Source: Bifidobacteriaceae bacterium
GTDB lineage: Bacteria; Actinomycetota; Actinomycetes; Actinomycetales; WQXJ01
DNA length: 24,592 bases
Direction of reading: 5' to 3'
Assembly (NCBI GenBank): GCA_031255075.1
Contig: JAIRTF010000182.1
Location: 1-24,592 of the forward strand
In this document: piece by piece, positions 6,498 to 14,632 of the stretch
Position numbering within the stretch: the first letter of the stretch is position 1
How the letters are laid out: each line of letters begins with the position of its first letter
Position numbers and translations under genes: made by a program
The notes under the pieces: model-generated
The model's database searches: none
Told to the model about the DNA's origin: nothing
What the model saw: only the letters and a program-made list of their open reading frames with translations

Positions 6498-7355
6498 ATG
6501 GCCAGCAGGCGAGCGGTCCGCATTGGATTGGCGGTGCTGTTGACGCTAGAGATCGCACTGCTGGCAAGCGGGCGGCTGGCTCCGCGGGCCGGTCTGGCGG
6601 CGATTATCGCCACTGAGGCTACAGCTGTGGGGATGATTGCACTGATCATGATCCCAGCGGTGCGAGAGATAGTTCGGTTGACCAGGTCCGGCGAGCGTCT
6701 GACCGAAGCAACAAGGAAGTCACTAGCCGGACGCATGCCAAAGCCGCTGGTAAGGCTGGCAACCAGCGAACTGGGGATTTGGGCAGCGCTGATTCGTGTT
6801 CTCCGTCGGTCACCCGCGGTCCCGGCAGAGAGCACGCGGCTTGCCTATGCGACGGACCTCAAACCGGTCGTGGCGGTCTGCTTCGTCTTGGGCCTGGTTG
6901 AGATCGCGGTGACAGCCTTCGTGGTGCCTTGGATAATGCTGCGGATCGTTCTGCTGGTGGCTGGGGCATACGCGCTGGTCTGGGTTGCGGGATTCCTGGC
7001 CGCCGCCACGGTATATCCGCACTACGTTGCGCCCGGGGTTCTGATCTTGCGGTTTGCGCACCTCCACCAGGTGACAGTGCCATTGAGCGCCATCGGCACG
7101 GTCCGAATTGGGCTGAAGGCCGCGCCGTCCCGGCAGACGCTGTCGGTCGAAAACCAGATCCTGACATTGGCCGTCATGGGTTCGACCAACGTACAAGTCG
7201 ATCTGGCCGCGCCTGGAATCGAGGTCGCCGGCGCGCCAGTCAGCACCATACGGTTCGCCTGTGACGATCCAGCCACAGCAGCGGCCGCGCTTAGTGCGGT
7301 CGCGGAGCGCGGTGACCCTAAGAGCCGCAGCGGAGACTTAGGCGCGTCAAAGTGA
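6498..7355 (+). CDS. Hypothetical four-helix membrane protein with cytoplasmic C-terminal domain
   Basis: This 285-residue protein is unrecognised. Two membrane segments lie near the N-terminus (about 8-25 and 32-55), followed by a basic loop (about 56-118) and two more segments (about 120-140 and 145-170). The C-terminal 115 residues are soluble. They start YPHYVAPGVLILRFAHLHQVTVPLSAIGTVRI, an alternating beta pattern reminiscent of bacterial PH-like membrane domains, though this is only an impression. GAGAGG (6487-6492) is five bases before ATG 6498; a GTG at 6492 is the alternative start. The gene has its own promoter (6420-6450) and a dyad at 6466-6480, and stands alone between the second RHH gene and the tandem repeat. 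Substrate or partner unknown. Confidence 0.7.
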   Translation: MASRRAVRIGLAVLLTLEIALLASGRLAPRAGLAAIIATEATAVGMIALIMIPAVREIVRLTRSGERLTEATRKSLAGRMPKPLVRLATSELGIWAALIRVLRRSPAVPAESTRLAYATDLKPVVAVCFVLGLVEIAVTAFVVPWIMLRIVLLVAGAYALVWVAGFLAAATVYPHYVAPGVLILRFAHLHQVTVPLSAIGTVRIGLKAAPSRQTLSVENQILTLAVMGSTNVQVDLAAPGIEVAGAPVSTIRFACDDPATAAAALSAVAERGDPKSRSGDLGASK

Positions 7356-7404
7356 CAAGTTAATGGCGGCGGCCCACAAAACTGTCAGTCGGTCGGGGGA
7401 TCGG

Positions 7405-7495
7405 CTTGGGTGGTCGGCTTGGGTGGCGGGCTTGGGTGGCGGGCTTGGGTGGCCGGCCTGGGTGGTCGGCTTGGGTGGCTGGCTTGGGGGGCTGG
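7405..7495 (+). repeat. 13-bp tandem repeat, seven units
   Basis: Seven contiguous copies of CTTGGGTGGYBGG run from 7405 to 7495; a poorer copy may precede them (about 7392-7404). Units 2 and 3 are identical and the others differ by one to three bases, mostly in the last four positions. The period of 13 is not a multiple of three and the array crosses all frames, so it is not coding. The plus strand is dense in GG and GGG runs and could fold into G-quadruplexes. It fills part of the 317-nt gap (7356-7672) between the membrane protein and the alpha/beta hydrolase; the rest is G-rich with no gene I can support. Confidence 0.9.
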
Positions 7496-7672
7496 GTTCG
7501 ATTCGCGCTGGGTGGGCGTATTGGAACGCTCGGGGCTGGGCCATACCGGCCTTAGGGGTTGGGTCTTACGGGGGCCTGTGGTGGGGCCGGGCGGCCGATA
7601 GTGTGGGAGGCAAATCCGAATCGCGCTGGGGGCTCCCATGCGCAGACCGCCCCCCACAAAGGAGTAGGGACA

Positions 7673-8500
7673 ATGCCTGAAGATTTTGGTGCCTTTGACC
7701 GAGAGTTCACCTTCAACAGCTTTGACGGGACCGAGTTGTTCGCTCGAGTGACCACGCCGACCAAACCCCGAGCACTGGTCTTGATAGTGCACGGGCTGTG
7801 CGAACACCAGGGCCGCTACGACTATCTGGCCGCCCGCCTGGTGGCGCAGCAGTACGGGGTGTTCCGGTTTGACCACCGCGGCCACGGACGGTCCGCCGGG
7901 GAGCGCATCTACTACAACGACTTCAATGAGATTGTCGATGACGTGAACGCCGCCTTCGAAAAGGCGCAGGCTGAGGTGCCCGGCTTGCCAACGTTCGTGA
8001 TTGGCCATTCGATGGGCGGCTACGCGGCCACCTTGTTCGCCACCAAGTATCCGGACAAAGCCACCGGCATTATCCTGTCTGGCGCTCTGACCAGGTACAA
8101 CAACCCGCTGATGGGTCCGTTCCCAATGCCGGGAGACCCACACGACCGCTTCCCCAACGCACTGGGTGACGGCATCTGCTCCGACCCGAGCACCGCCACC
8201 AACTATGAACTGGACCCGCTGGTTGGCAAAGACATCTCAGTGGGGCTGTGCAACTCCTTCGAAGGCGGCTTGGCCTATCTCAAGGCCGAAGCGGCCAGGT
8301 TCACCGCCCCAGCGTTGATCATGCACGGCGCGGCAGATGGCCTGGTGGCGGAAGCCGATTCACGCGAGTTGTACGGAGAGATCGGCTCGGCAGACAAATC
8401 GTTGCGAATCTACGCCGGGCTGATGCATGAGATTTTCAACGAGTACCGCAAAGATGAGGTCATAGCGGACCTCCTGTTGTGGATCTCCCAGCACCTATGA
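7673..8500 (+). CDS. Alpha/beta hydrolase, monoacylglycerol lipase/lysophospholipase-like
   Basis: This 275-residue serine hydrolase belongs to the Hydrolase_4 (monoacylglycerol lipase/PldB) group, which cleaves monoacylglycerols or lysophospholipids in the cytoplasm or at the membrane. Visible motifs are the oxyanion segment IVHGLCEHQGRY (HG at 40-41), FDHRGHGRS (66-74), the nucleophile elbow GHSMGG with Ser113, the acid Asp222 in HGAADGLV and the base His252 in LMHEIFNE. The triad is complete and the length is normal. The frame extends upstream to 7559, but AGGAG (7660-7664) eight bases before ATG 7673 sets the start. There is no signal peptide. It is followed 72 nt later by an amidase gene on the same strand, possibly one transcript. 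Its natural ester substrate is unknown. Confidence 0.9.
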   Translation: MPEDFGAFDREFTFNSFDGTELFARVTTPTKPRALVLIVHGLCEHQGRYDYLAARLVAQQYGVFRFDHRGHGRSAGERIYYNDFNEIVDDVNAAFEKAQAEVPGLPTFVIGHSMGGYAATLFATKYPDKATGIILSGALTRYNNPLMGPFPMPGDPHDRFPNALGDGICSDPSTATNYELDPLVGKDISVGLCNSFEGGLAYLKAEAARFTAPALIMHGAADGLVAEADSRELYGEIGSADKSLRIYAGLMHEIFNEYRKDEVIADLLLWISQHL

Positions 8501-8572
8501 CCGGCCGCTGACGGCCTCGACCCAAGGTAGAACGGCCCCAGAATCTAGCCCCACAGATTGAGACCTGAACGA

Positions 8573-9421
8573 ATGATGACCGAAACGAACCACGTCAAAG
8601 TTGCTGTGTGCCAAATGGAGCCATTGTTCGGCAACCTGGCCGTCAACACTCGCAACACAGTCGATGCCATTGGCCGGGCCGCCAGCGAAGGGGCAGACAT
8701 CTTGGTGCTGCCAGAGCTGTGCTCCACCGGCTACATGTTTGCCTCCCGCCAGGAGGCGTTCGCCCTGGCGGAAGAGGCCGGCACTGGCCCAGCTACCAGC
8801 GCCTGGTTGAACGCCGCCCAAGAGACTTCCACCATTGTGGTGGGCGGCTTTGCCGAACGGGCCGGCGATCTGCTGTACAACTCAGCTTTCATGGCGTTGC
8901 CCTCCGGGCAGTGGGCGTTGTACCGCAAGGCGCACCTGTGGGATGAAGAAGCCCTCTACTTTGAGCCCGGCAATTTGGGCTTCCCGGTGGTGGCCACCCA
9001 ATTGGGCCGGATTGGCATGTTGATCTGCTACGACGGCTGGTTCCCGGAGGCCTACCGGTCTTTGGCGGATGCCGGCGCGGATCTGGTCTGCGTCCCGACC
9101 AACTGGGTGCCATTGGAAGGCCATCCCCGCGATACCCAAGCTATGGCGGTCACGTTGACGCAGGCCGCCGCCCATGTCAACGGCATGGTGGTGGCAGCGG
9201 CTGACCGTTGCGGCGTGGAACGCGGCCAGGGGTTCATTGGCCAATCGGTGATTGTTTCCCACACCGGGGTGATCGCAGCCGGGCCGGCAGCCCGTGACCG
9301 GCCAGATTTCCTGACGGCCAGCGTCAGCTTGGCAGATGCCCGGCGGTCCCGCACTTGGGGCAAGTTCAACCATCCGCTGCGTGACCGCCGGTTCGACTCA
9401 TATGGCCGGAGAGCCTCCTGA
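8573..9421 (+). CDS. Carbon-nitrogen hydrolase (nitrilase superfamily amidase)
   Basis: This 282-residue enzyme hydrolyses a non-peptide C-N bond in a small amide or carbamoyl compound. The catalytic triad is intact: Glu48 in LPELCSTGY, Lys119 in LYRKAHLWDE and Cys152 in GMLICYDGWFPE. The family pattern at the N-terminus (VAVCQMEPLFGNLAVN) is also present. Length is typical. Sequence alone cannot separate N-carbamoylputrescine amidase, omega-amidase and stereoselective amidase branches. Start choice lies between ATG 8573, ATG 8576 and TTG 8558; none has a strong Shine-Dalgarno site, and the ATG pair fits the family N-terminus best. The next gene, an M20 peptidase/deacylase, begins 2 nt after the stop, so the two are co-translated and may act on consecutive steps of amide breakdown. 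Confidence 0.9.
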   Translation: MMTETNHVKVAVCQMEPLFGNLAVNTRNTVDAIGRAASEGADILVLPELCSTGYMFASRQEAFALAEEAGTGPATSAWLNAAQETSTIVVGGFAERAGDLLYNSAFMALPSGQWALYRKAHLWDEEALYFEPGNLGFPVVATQLGRIGMLICYDGWFPEAYRSLADAGADLVCVPTNWVPLEGHPRDTQAMAVTLTQAAAHVNGMVVAAADRCGVERGQGFIGQSVIVSHTGVIAAGPAARDRPDFLTASVSLADARRSRTWGKFNHPLRDRRFDSYGRRAS

Positions 9422-9423
9422 AC

Positions 9424-10644
9424 ATGCCCAGTCAGCCCAATCCGGGCACCCAAGCTGGCCCAGGGTCCGCCTTGCCGCAGCCCGCCACTGACCAGGGAAA
9501 CGATCAGCCAGACGCCAGCCCGGCGGCCGCCGCCGAATCAGCCCCCAGCCCTACCGGCACCGCCCCAACAGAGTTGATCGACCTGGCTGCCGCGTTGGTT
9601 CAGATCGACACGGCCGGCGGCCACGAAGATGACGCCCTGGAACTCTTGATCCCGCTCCTGGAGGCGGCCGGCCTGGAGGTGCGGCTACTCCCCTGGCAGC
9701 CAGGTCGCTCCAACCTGGTAGCCACCTGGCAAGGCGGCAGCGATCTGGTGCTATGTGGACACCTTGACACGGTTCCCCACCCCAGCGGCCAAACCGGCGC
9801 GCCGCCGCTGGGCCAAATCAAAGACGGCCGGTTGTACGGGCGCGGTGCGGCGGATATGAAGGGCGCCGTGGCGGCCATGGTCAGTGCGGCCTGCGCCGCC
9901 GCCCAGGGCGGAGCACCACCTTTCACACTGGCCCTGACCTCAGCGGAGGAAACCGGCTGCGAAGGCGCCAAAGCCCTGGCCGGCACCGGTACGCTCCCCG
10001 CCGACCCAATCCTGATAGTCGGCGAAGCCACCGCCAACCGAGTCACCCTGGGTCACAAAGGCGCCACCTGGTTGCGGGTCAACGCCACCGGGCAAGCCGC
10101 CCACGCCTCAGCGCCGGAGCTGGGACGCAACGCTATCAACTTGCTGATGCGCGGCATCGGCACCCTGGAAGAGGTACCGGCGTCAAACCATCTCCAACTT
10201 GGCCGTTCCACGTTTTCGGTGGGCACCATTGCCGGCGGTCGGCAGGTTAACTTGGTGCCGGACCAGGCCACCATGGACGTGGACATCCGCACCGTCCAGG
10301 TGGACGATGCCGCTCGCTACGCCGCCGCAGTTGAGCAGACAGTTGGCGACGGTTCGGTCAGCACGGTGTTGGAATTGCCCAGCGTTTGGACAGAGCCCAG
10401 TTCGGCTCTCAGCCGCGAGGTGTTCCGGATTGTCAACGCCAAGACTGGTGCGCCCGCCGCGCCGTTGGCCGCGGCCTTCTTCACCGACGCGTCTGTCTTG
10501 GCGGACCGCCACCAACCGCGGGTCTACATTCTGGGGCCGGGCCAGCCGGCGGCGCCGCACACCGCCGGTGAATCGTGTTCCATCCAGGCAATTGCCCAGG
10601 CCCAAGACTTGTACCTCAGTCTGATTCTGCACCTGGACCGTTGA
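9424..10644 (+). CDS. M20 family metallopeptidase/deacylase (ArgE/DapE-like)
   Basis: This 406-residue protein belongs to the di-zinc M20 family, which deacylates N-acyl amino acids or cleaves dipeptides. Zinc ligands and catalytic residues are all visible: His113 and Asp115 (CGHLDTVP), Asp144 (GRGAADMKG), catalytic Glu175 with ligand Glu176 (SAEETG), Glu201 (VGEAT) and His379 (APHTAGE). The dimerisation lid carries GQAAHASAPELGRNAIN (His227). The fold begins near residue 49 (TELIDLAAALVQID). The first 48 residues are a low-complexity Pro/Ala/Gln/Ser tract unusual for this family. The ATG is 2 nt after the amidase stop, so translation is coupled. The 3' end overlaps the end of the convergent ABC ATPase gene by 29 nt. 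Substrate is unknown; ArgE-like or acyl-amino-acid deacylase roles are equally possible. Confidence 0.9.
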   Translation: MPSQPNPGTQAGPGSALPQPATDQGNDQPDASPAAAAESAPSPTGTAPTELIDLAAALVQIDTAGGHEDDALELLIPLLEAAGLEVRLLPWQPGRSNLVATWQGGSDLVLCGHLDTVPHPSGQTGAPPLGQIKDGRLYGRGAADMKGAVAAMVSAACAAAQGGAPPFTLALTSAEETGCEGAKALAGTGTLPADPILIVGEATANRVTLGHKGATWLRVNATGQAAHASAPELGRNAINLLMRGIGTLEEVPASNHLQLGRSTFSVGTIAGGRQVNLVPDQATMDVDIRTVQVDDAARYAAAVEQTVGDGSVSTVLELPSVWTEPSSALSREVFRIVNAKTGAPAAPLAAAFFTDASVLADRHQPRVYILGPGQPAAPHTAGESCSIQAIAQAQDLYLSLILHLDR

Positions 10645-11392
10645 TCCGCGCGCCGGAGCGCGCGTTCAGAAGCGAGATCAGCTCCGCTGTTGAGGTCTGT
10701 TCAGTTGGCACATCCAGCACTTTGGAACCGTGAACAAACATGACAATCCGGTCACAGATGTCCACCACATGTTGAATGTTGTGGGAAATGAAAATGCATG
10801 AGATGCCCCGCTCTTTCAAGCCCGCCACCAAGCTGAGGACCCGGTCCACAGCCACCACACCCAGCGCGTTGGTCGGTTCATCCAGGATGACCACTTTGGC
10901 GTTGAAGTAGATGGCCCGGGAAATGGCAATGCCTTGACGTTCACCGCCGGAGCAGAACCGCGCCGCCTGGTCCACGTCCACTCTGAGCCGCAGTTCTTCC
11001 AGCATCTTCTTCGATTCGGCGCGCATCGCCGAATCATCCAGCACCTTCCAGAACGCCACCCGCCGGCGCAACTCCTTGCCCAGGAACAGATTCCTGGCCA
11101 CAGTCACATCATCAGCCAGAGCCTGTTCCTGGTAGACGGTCTCAATGCCCAGGGCGCGGGCCTGTTTCGGGGAGCGCAGCACCCGTTGGACGCCATCAAT
11201 CTCAATGGTGCCGGCGTCTGGCACCTCAAACCCGGACAGGATCTTGATCAGTGTGGATTTGCCGGCACCGTTGTCTCCGATCAATCCCAAGATTTCGCCT
11301 TTGGCCACGTCCAGGTCAACTCCTTGGAGGGCCCGGACCGATCCGAACGATTTGACAATCCCCTGGGCGCGCAGGGCCATGACCTGGTCCAT
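10616..11392 (-). CDS. Sugar ABC transporter ATP-binding protein, FrcA-like
   Basis: This 258-residue single-domain ATPase drives the permease encoded just upstream. It has Walker A GDNGAGKS (39-46), Q-loop Gln88 (VYQEQALADD), signature CSGGE (147-151), Walker B VVILDEP (167-173) and switch His204 (ISHN). The segment FCSGGERQGIAISRA followed by DEPTNALGV is characteristic of FrcA-type (fructose/ribose class) ATPases: Cys replaces Leu in the signature and ALGV replaces the usual SALD D-loop. RbsA-type proteins have two such domains; this one has one. Its ATG overlaps the permease stop (TGATG). It is the last gene of the operon and its last 29 nt overlap the convergent M20 gene. The transported compound is inferred from the neighbouring enzymes only. 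Confidence 0.92.
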   Translation of the reverse strand: MDQVMALRAQGIVKSFGSVRALQGVDLDVAKGEILGLIGDNGAGKSTLIKILSGFEVPDAGTIEIDGVQRVLRSPKQARALGIETVYQEQALADDVTVARNLFLGKELRRRVAFWKVLDDSAMRAESKKMLEELRLRVDVDQAARFCSGGERQGIAISRAIYFNAKVVILDEPTNALGVVAVDRVLSLVAGLKERGISCIFISHNIQHVVDICDRIVMFVHGSKVLDVPTEQTSTAELISLLNARSGARINGPGAESD

Positions 11393-12462
11393 CAGCCGGC
11401 CCTGCTAGCTCTGGAGTTGAACTTGTGGAAAGCGAATGCGGTCACAATGATGGCCACCGCAGTCAAAACGTTGGTCCAGTATTCAACTACGCCCATCATG
11501 ACCAAGCCAATGGCAATCACCCGCAGAGTGAGCCCGCCTAGCAGGGGGCCCAGCACGTCACCGCGGCCGCCGGTCAGAGCTACCCCGCCAACGATGGCGC
11601 CGGCCAGCGCCGTCAACATGACCGAATCTCCCGATTGGGGCACCGCTTGATGCGAGTGGGCCACTTGGATCACCCCGGCTATGCCGCACAGCACCCCGGA
11701 CAACGTGAAAGCGAAGATCCGCACCCGGTTGGTTGGAACACCCATCATGCGGGCGGCTTTGGCGTTTGAACCCACGGCTTGCAGCCAGCCGCCGATGGCC
11801 GTCTTGTGGCGTACAAAAATCAACACCAAGACGATCCCCACCAGCCATAACACTTGCACCGGCAGGCCGCCTAGGCGCCCGGCGATGGCCGTGAAGTAGG
11901 CTTCGGAGCCGTCTTGGGGGTAGACCGAGATGGTGCCCCCACCCAACGCCACCAACATCAACCCGCGAAAAGCCCACATGGTGCCCAACGTGACAATGAA
12001 TGAGGTCACCCCGGTGCCCACCACCAGCAAACCGTTGACCAGGCCCATCACCGCGCCGCCGGCCACCGCGCCCAGAATGCACCAACCCAGCGGCAGGCCG
12101 TTCTTGAACAGCGCCCCCAGGATCACGCTGGCCACCACATACATGGACCCAACCGACAGGTCCATCTCTCCGACCAGCAGCACAAACCCCATAGCAATGG
12201 TGATCAGCAGAATCTCCGGACCGAAGGTAGCCAGCACATTCAAGGAGGCCGGCTTCAGCAGCAGACCTTTGGTGGTGATGGTGAACAGCACCGTAACCGC
12301 CAACAACAGCAGAGCGGCGATGGCGGTGTTGGACCCAGCCAAGCCCCGCAGCCGGTCCACCCAAGACTTAGGCGCACGCTTGGCGGCCGCCTGCCGGCTG
12401 GCCGCCGCCGGCTCCGGGCCAGGCGTGGAGGCCTGGTCTGGGGCTGGCGGCTGGTGATTCAA
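11392..12462 (-). CDS. Sugar ABC transporter permease, FrcC/RbsC-like
   Basis: This 356-residue permease of the BPD_transp_2 (RbsC/FrcC) family has about eight to ten membrane helices from residue 44 on, with the typical EILLITIAMGFVLLVGEMDLSVG and AGAIVGGVALTGGRG motifs. The TTG start at 12462 overlaps the kinase stop (TTGA) and has GGAGG seven bases upstream; earlier starts to 12618 would run deep into the kinase gene. The first 35 residues (HQPPAPDQASTPGPEPAAA and so on) are Pro/Ala-rich and probably disordered in the cytoplasm. The gene is translationally coupled at both ends, between the PfkB kinase and the ATPase, and should form the import channel with the ATPase and the upstream binding lipoprotein. 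Confidence 0.93.
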   Translation of the reverse strand: MNHQPPAPDQASTPGPEPAAASRQAAAKRAPKSWVDRLRGLAGSNTAIAALLLLAVTVLFTITTKGLLLKPASLNVLATFGPEILLITIAMGFVLLVGEMDLSVGSMYVVASVILGALFKNGLPLGWCILGAVAGGAVMGLVNGLLVVGTGVTSFIVTLGTMWAFRGLMLVALGGGTISVYPQDGSEAYFTAIAGRLGGLPVQVLWLVGIVLVLIFVRHKTAIGGWLQAVGSNAKAARMMGVPTNRVRIFAFTLSGVLCGIAGVIQVAHSHQAVPQSGDSVMLTALAGAIVGGVALTGGRGDVLGPLLGGLTLRVIAIGLVMMGVVEYWTNVLTAVAIIVTAFAFHKFNSRASRAG

Positions 12463-13499
12463 CTGACGTCCTCCGCTTGGGCTTCCAGACCAGCAGCCAC
12501 CTCTTCGATAGCGGACCGGGTCGGCAAAGGCGCACCAGCCGGGCGGGAGATAGCCAAACCGGCGGCCGCCGCCGCAAAAGCGGCCCGGTGAACCATGGAA
12601 CCTTCGGCAGCCAACCAAGCCCCGCCGAACAGATCACCGGCACCGGTGGTGTCCCGCGGAGAAACTGCCGGCGCCGGCACGTGGGCCACTCCGCTGTCCG
12701 CTGATGAACCGACGTAGACGCCATCGGCGCCGTTCTTCAACACCACCGAGGCGCTGCCCAGGTCCAACAACCGGCGCACCAACTGCGCTGGCGGTGCTTG
12801 GCCAACCATCAAAGCGGCATCGCGCGCGTTGGGCATCAAGGCGTGAACAAACCGGGCAGCGGCCACCAGTTCCCGCAGGTCGCAGCTGGGAGGCTCAGCT
12901 GAGGGTTTCCAATTCGGGTCCAGCAGCACAGTCATGCCGCGCTCCACAGCCATCTGCTCTATCAGGGCCGCAGCCGGAGCCTTGGCCAAATCCGGGTGAG
13001 CAAACTGCCACAACCAGGAATAGATGTAAACCGATGAACCATCAGGCACGGCGGCCAGCTGGGCCGCAAAATCAGCCAGTTCGCGGCGCCAAGCCTCCGG
13101 GTAGGTGGCCACCATGGTGGATCCCTGGGACACGTCATCTGCTACCGAAACGCAGACCATGTGATCGCCTTGATAGCGGTGAACCAAAGAGGTGCCGTGG
13201 CCCAGGGCGCGCAGGCTGGTCAGGGTGAATTCGCCGAACAGGTCATCCCCTACCCAATCGAGGTACTCCACCGGGCGGCCCAAACTGTGGGCCATGGCAC
13301 CGGTGTAGGCGCCCGCGCCGGGGCGGACCTCTTGAGAGTAGGTCGGCAACAGTGATCCCGCCGATAGCTGCTCACCCGGCGCCGGGAAGACCACCACATC
13401 TGGGTGCAGAAAGGCGTTGAAGATGTAAACCGGCCGGCTGGAGGGATAATCCGCCGGGCAGGCAGGCCCACGCCCTTGAGCGGCGCCGCCGCCAGTCAC
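12459..13499 (-). CDS. PfkB-family carbohydrate kinase
   Basis: This 346-residue kinase belongs to the ribokinase/PfkB family, which phosphorylates sugars or nucleosides with ATP. The C-terminal signature DTTGAGDLFGGAWL is intact with catalytic Asp289. GAGAYTGAMAHSLG near the N-terminus is the sugar-binding glycine-rich segment, and VVLKNGADGVYV is the usual strand before the active site. The GTG start at 13499 overlaps the preceding stop (GTGA), with GGAG eight bases upstream; a start at 13520 has no ribosome site. It sits between an ADP-ribosylglycohydrolase-family enzyme and the transporter, so it most likely phosphorylates the sugar released by that enzyme, ribose or a related pentose being the simplest guess. 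Confidence 0.9.
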   Translation of the reverse strand: MTGGGAAQGRGPACPADYPSSRPVYIFNAFLHPDVVVFPAPGEQLSAGSLLPTYSQEVRPGAGAYTGAMAHSLGRPVEYLDWVGDDLFGEFTLTSLRALGHGTSLVHRYQGDHMVCVSVADDVSQGSTMVATYPEAWRRELADFAAQLAAVPDGSSVYIYSWLWQFAHPDLAKAPAAALIEQMAVERGMTVLLDPNWKPSAEPPSCDLRELVAAARFVHALMPNARDAALMVGQAPPAQLVRRLLDLGSASVVLKNGADGVYVGSSADSGVAHVPAPAVSPRDTTGAGDLFGGAWLAAEGSMVHRAAFAAAAAGLAISRPAGAPLPTRSAIEEVAAGLEAQAEDVS

Positions 13500-14608
13500 A
13501 AGCCCGGCTCCGGCGCACAATCCGCGGCGGTGGCCTCTGGCCCGTCCCCGCCGGCGCGGTCAGCTGCGGCGGCAGCGGCCCGCCGGCCGATCTGCCGAAT
13601 GTCAAGGCCGTTGACCCGTTCCAGGGTGGCCACCATGTCCGCGTCGAGCGCGTCAATGCCGCCCATGGTTCCGGCGATAGCCCCGGCGATAGCCGCCACT
13701 GTGTCCGAATCGCCACCCAGGTTCACAATCACCCGGATCAACTCCATCGGATCATCGGGAATGACGGCCACCGCGCCCACGGCCATCGGCACCGCTTCGG
13801 TGATCGGCAACCCTGGGCCGATCAACGCGTTCAACCAGCCGATGCGCTCCTCCCGGCTGCCCTTGGCGGCGGCCACGTCCAATGCCAAAGCCAACCGCGA
13901 AGCCATATCCGGGGCCGGCACTTCGAAAGCCTCAGCTAGACCGATGCGGCGGCCCAGACGCGCGGCATCGACCGAGGCTTCAAGGACCTCACCCAAGTTG
14001 CCGCCGGCGGCCGCCACCGCCACCGAGCCGGCCACCGCAGCGGCCCCGGAAAAGGCCACATCAGTGTTGTGAGTCGGGATGCAAATTGAGCAAGCCGCGC
14101 GGACGGCGGCGTTCAGATCGCCGGGATTGGCCCAACCGGCAGGGGCCACTTTCATGGCCGCACCATTGGTGATGCGCAAATCATTGGACATCGGCTGGGG
14201 GGCGCCGGCTTGTTGGGGGACCACCCCCTCCCGCAGAGCGGAAATCGCCCTACGGGAGGAGGGGCCTGCAAATCTGGAGAACACTTCCGTGTCAACGGCC
14301 CAGTCCAAAAGGACCCGCGCTGCGACGTCTGCGCCAAGGTTACCCCCCCTTTGGAGCAGCGTTTCAAGCAACGCAATTGTTAGGAGGCCGTCGTCAGTAA
14401 GCTGCCCTGGCTCACGTCCTTCAGCGAACGTTCCCCGGCCGGGAGCTACCAACCCTTCCACCCGTCCATAGCGATCCCGTATCTCGCGAGCGGTGAGCAT
14501 CTCGGTGGCCGCACCCATGGCATCGCCAAGAAGTGAGGCCGCCAGACCGCCAGATATGAGGTCCGCCGTTCGGTCAGGTGAATCCAGATTCACATCTTCA
14601 ATCCTCAT
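13496..14608 (-). CDS. ADP-ribosylglycohydrolase family protein
   Basis: This 370-residue protein belongs to the DraG/ARH family of magnesium-dependent hydrolases that cut N- or O-glycosidic bonds to ADP-ribose or related ribosides. Conserved elements are GDAMGAATE (28-36), the metal motif TDD at 71-73 (in LTDDGLLT), THNTDVAFSGAAAVAGS in the middle and NLGGDSDTVAAIAGAIAG with Asp300, Asp302 and Thr303. The fourth residue of the usual TDDT motif is Gly here. ATG 14608 is taken as start; TTG 14629, six bases from the previous stop, is an alternative. Its place inside a sugar-import and PfkB-kinase operon points to cleavage of an imported small glycoside rather than removal of ADP-ribose from proteins. 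That is inference. Confidence 0.88.
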   Translation of the reverse strand: MRIEDVNLDSPDRTADLISGGLAASLLGDAMGAATEMLTAREIRDRYGRVEGLVAPGRGTFAEGREPGQLTDDGLLTIALLETLLQRGGNLGADVAARVLLDWAVDTEVFSRFAGPSSRRAISALREGVVPQQAGAPQPMSNDLRITNGAAMKVAPAGWANPGDLNAAVRAACSICIPTHNTDVAFSGAAAVAGSVAVAAAGGNLGEVLEASVDAARLGRRIGLAEAFEVPAPDMASRLALALDVAAAKGSREERIGWLNALIGPGLPITEAVPMAVGAVAVIPDDPMELIRVIVNLGGDSDTVAAIAGAIAGTMGGIDALDADMVATLERVNGLDIRQIGRRAAAAAADRAGGDGPEATAADCAPEPGL

Positions 14609-14632
14609 TTCGTTGTTTCCAACCCTCAAACG

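Noticed and set aside
7347..8143. Minus-strand Pro/Thr/Ser-rich frames across the 13-bp repeat
   Set aside because: A 13-bp period opens all frames, and the longer frame lies antisense to the alpha/beta hydrolase, which has a complete catalytic triad.
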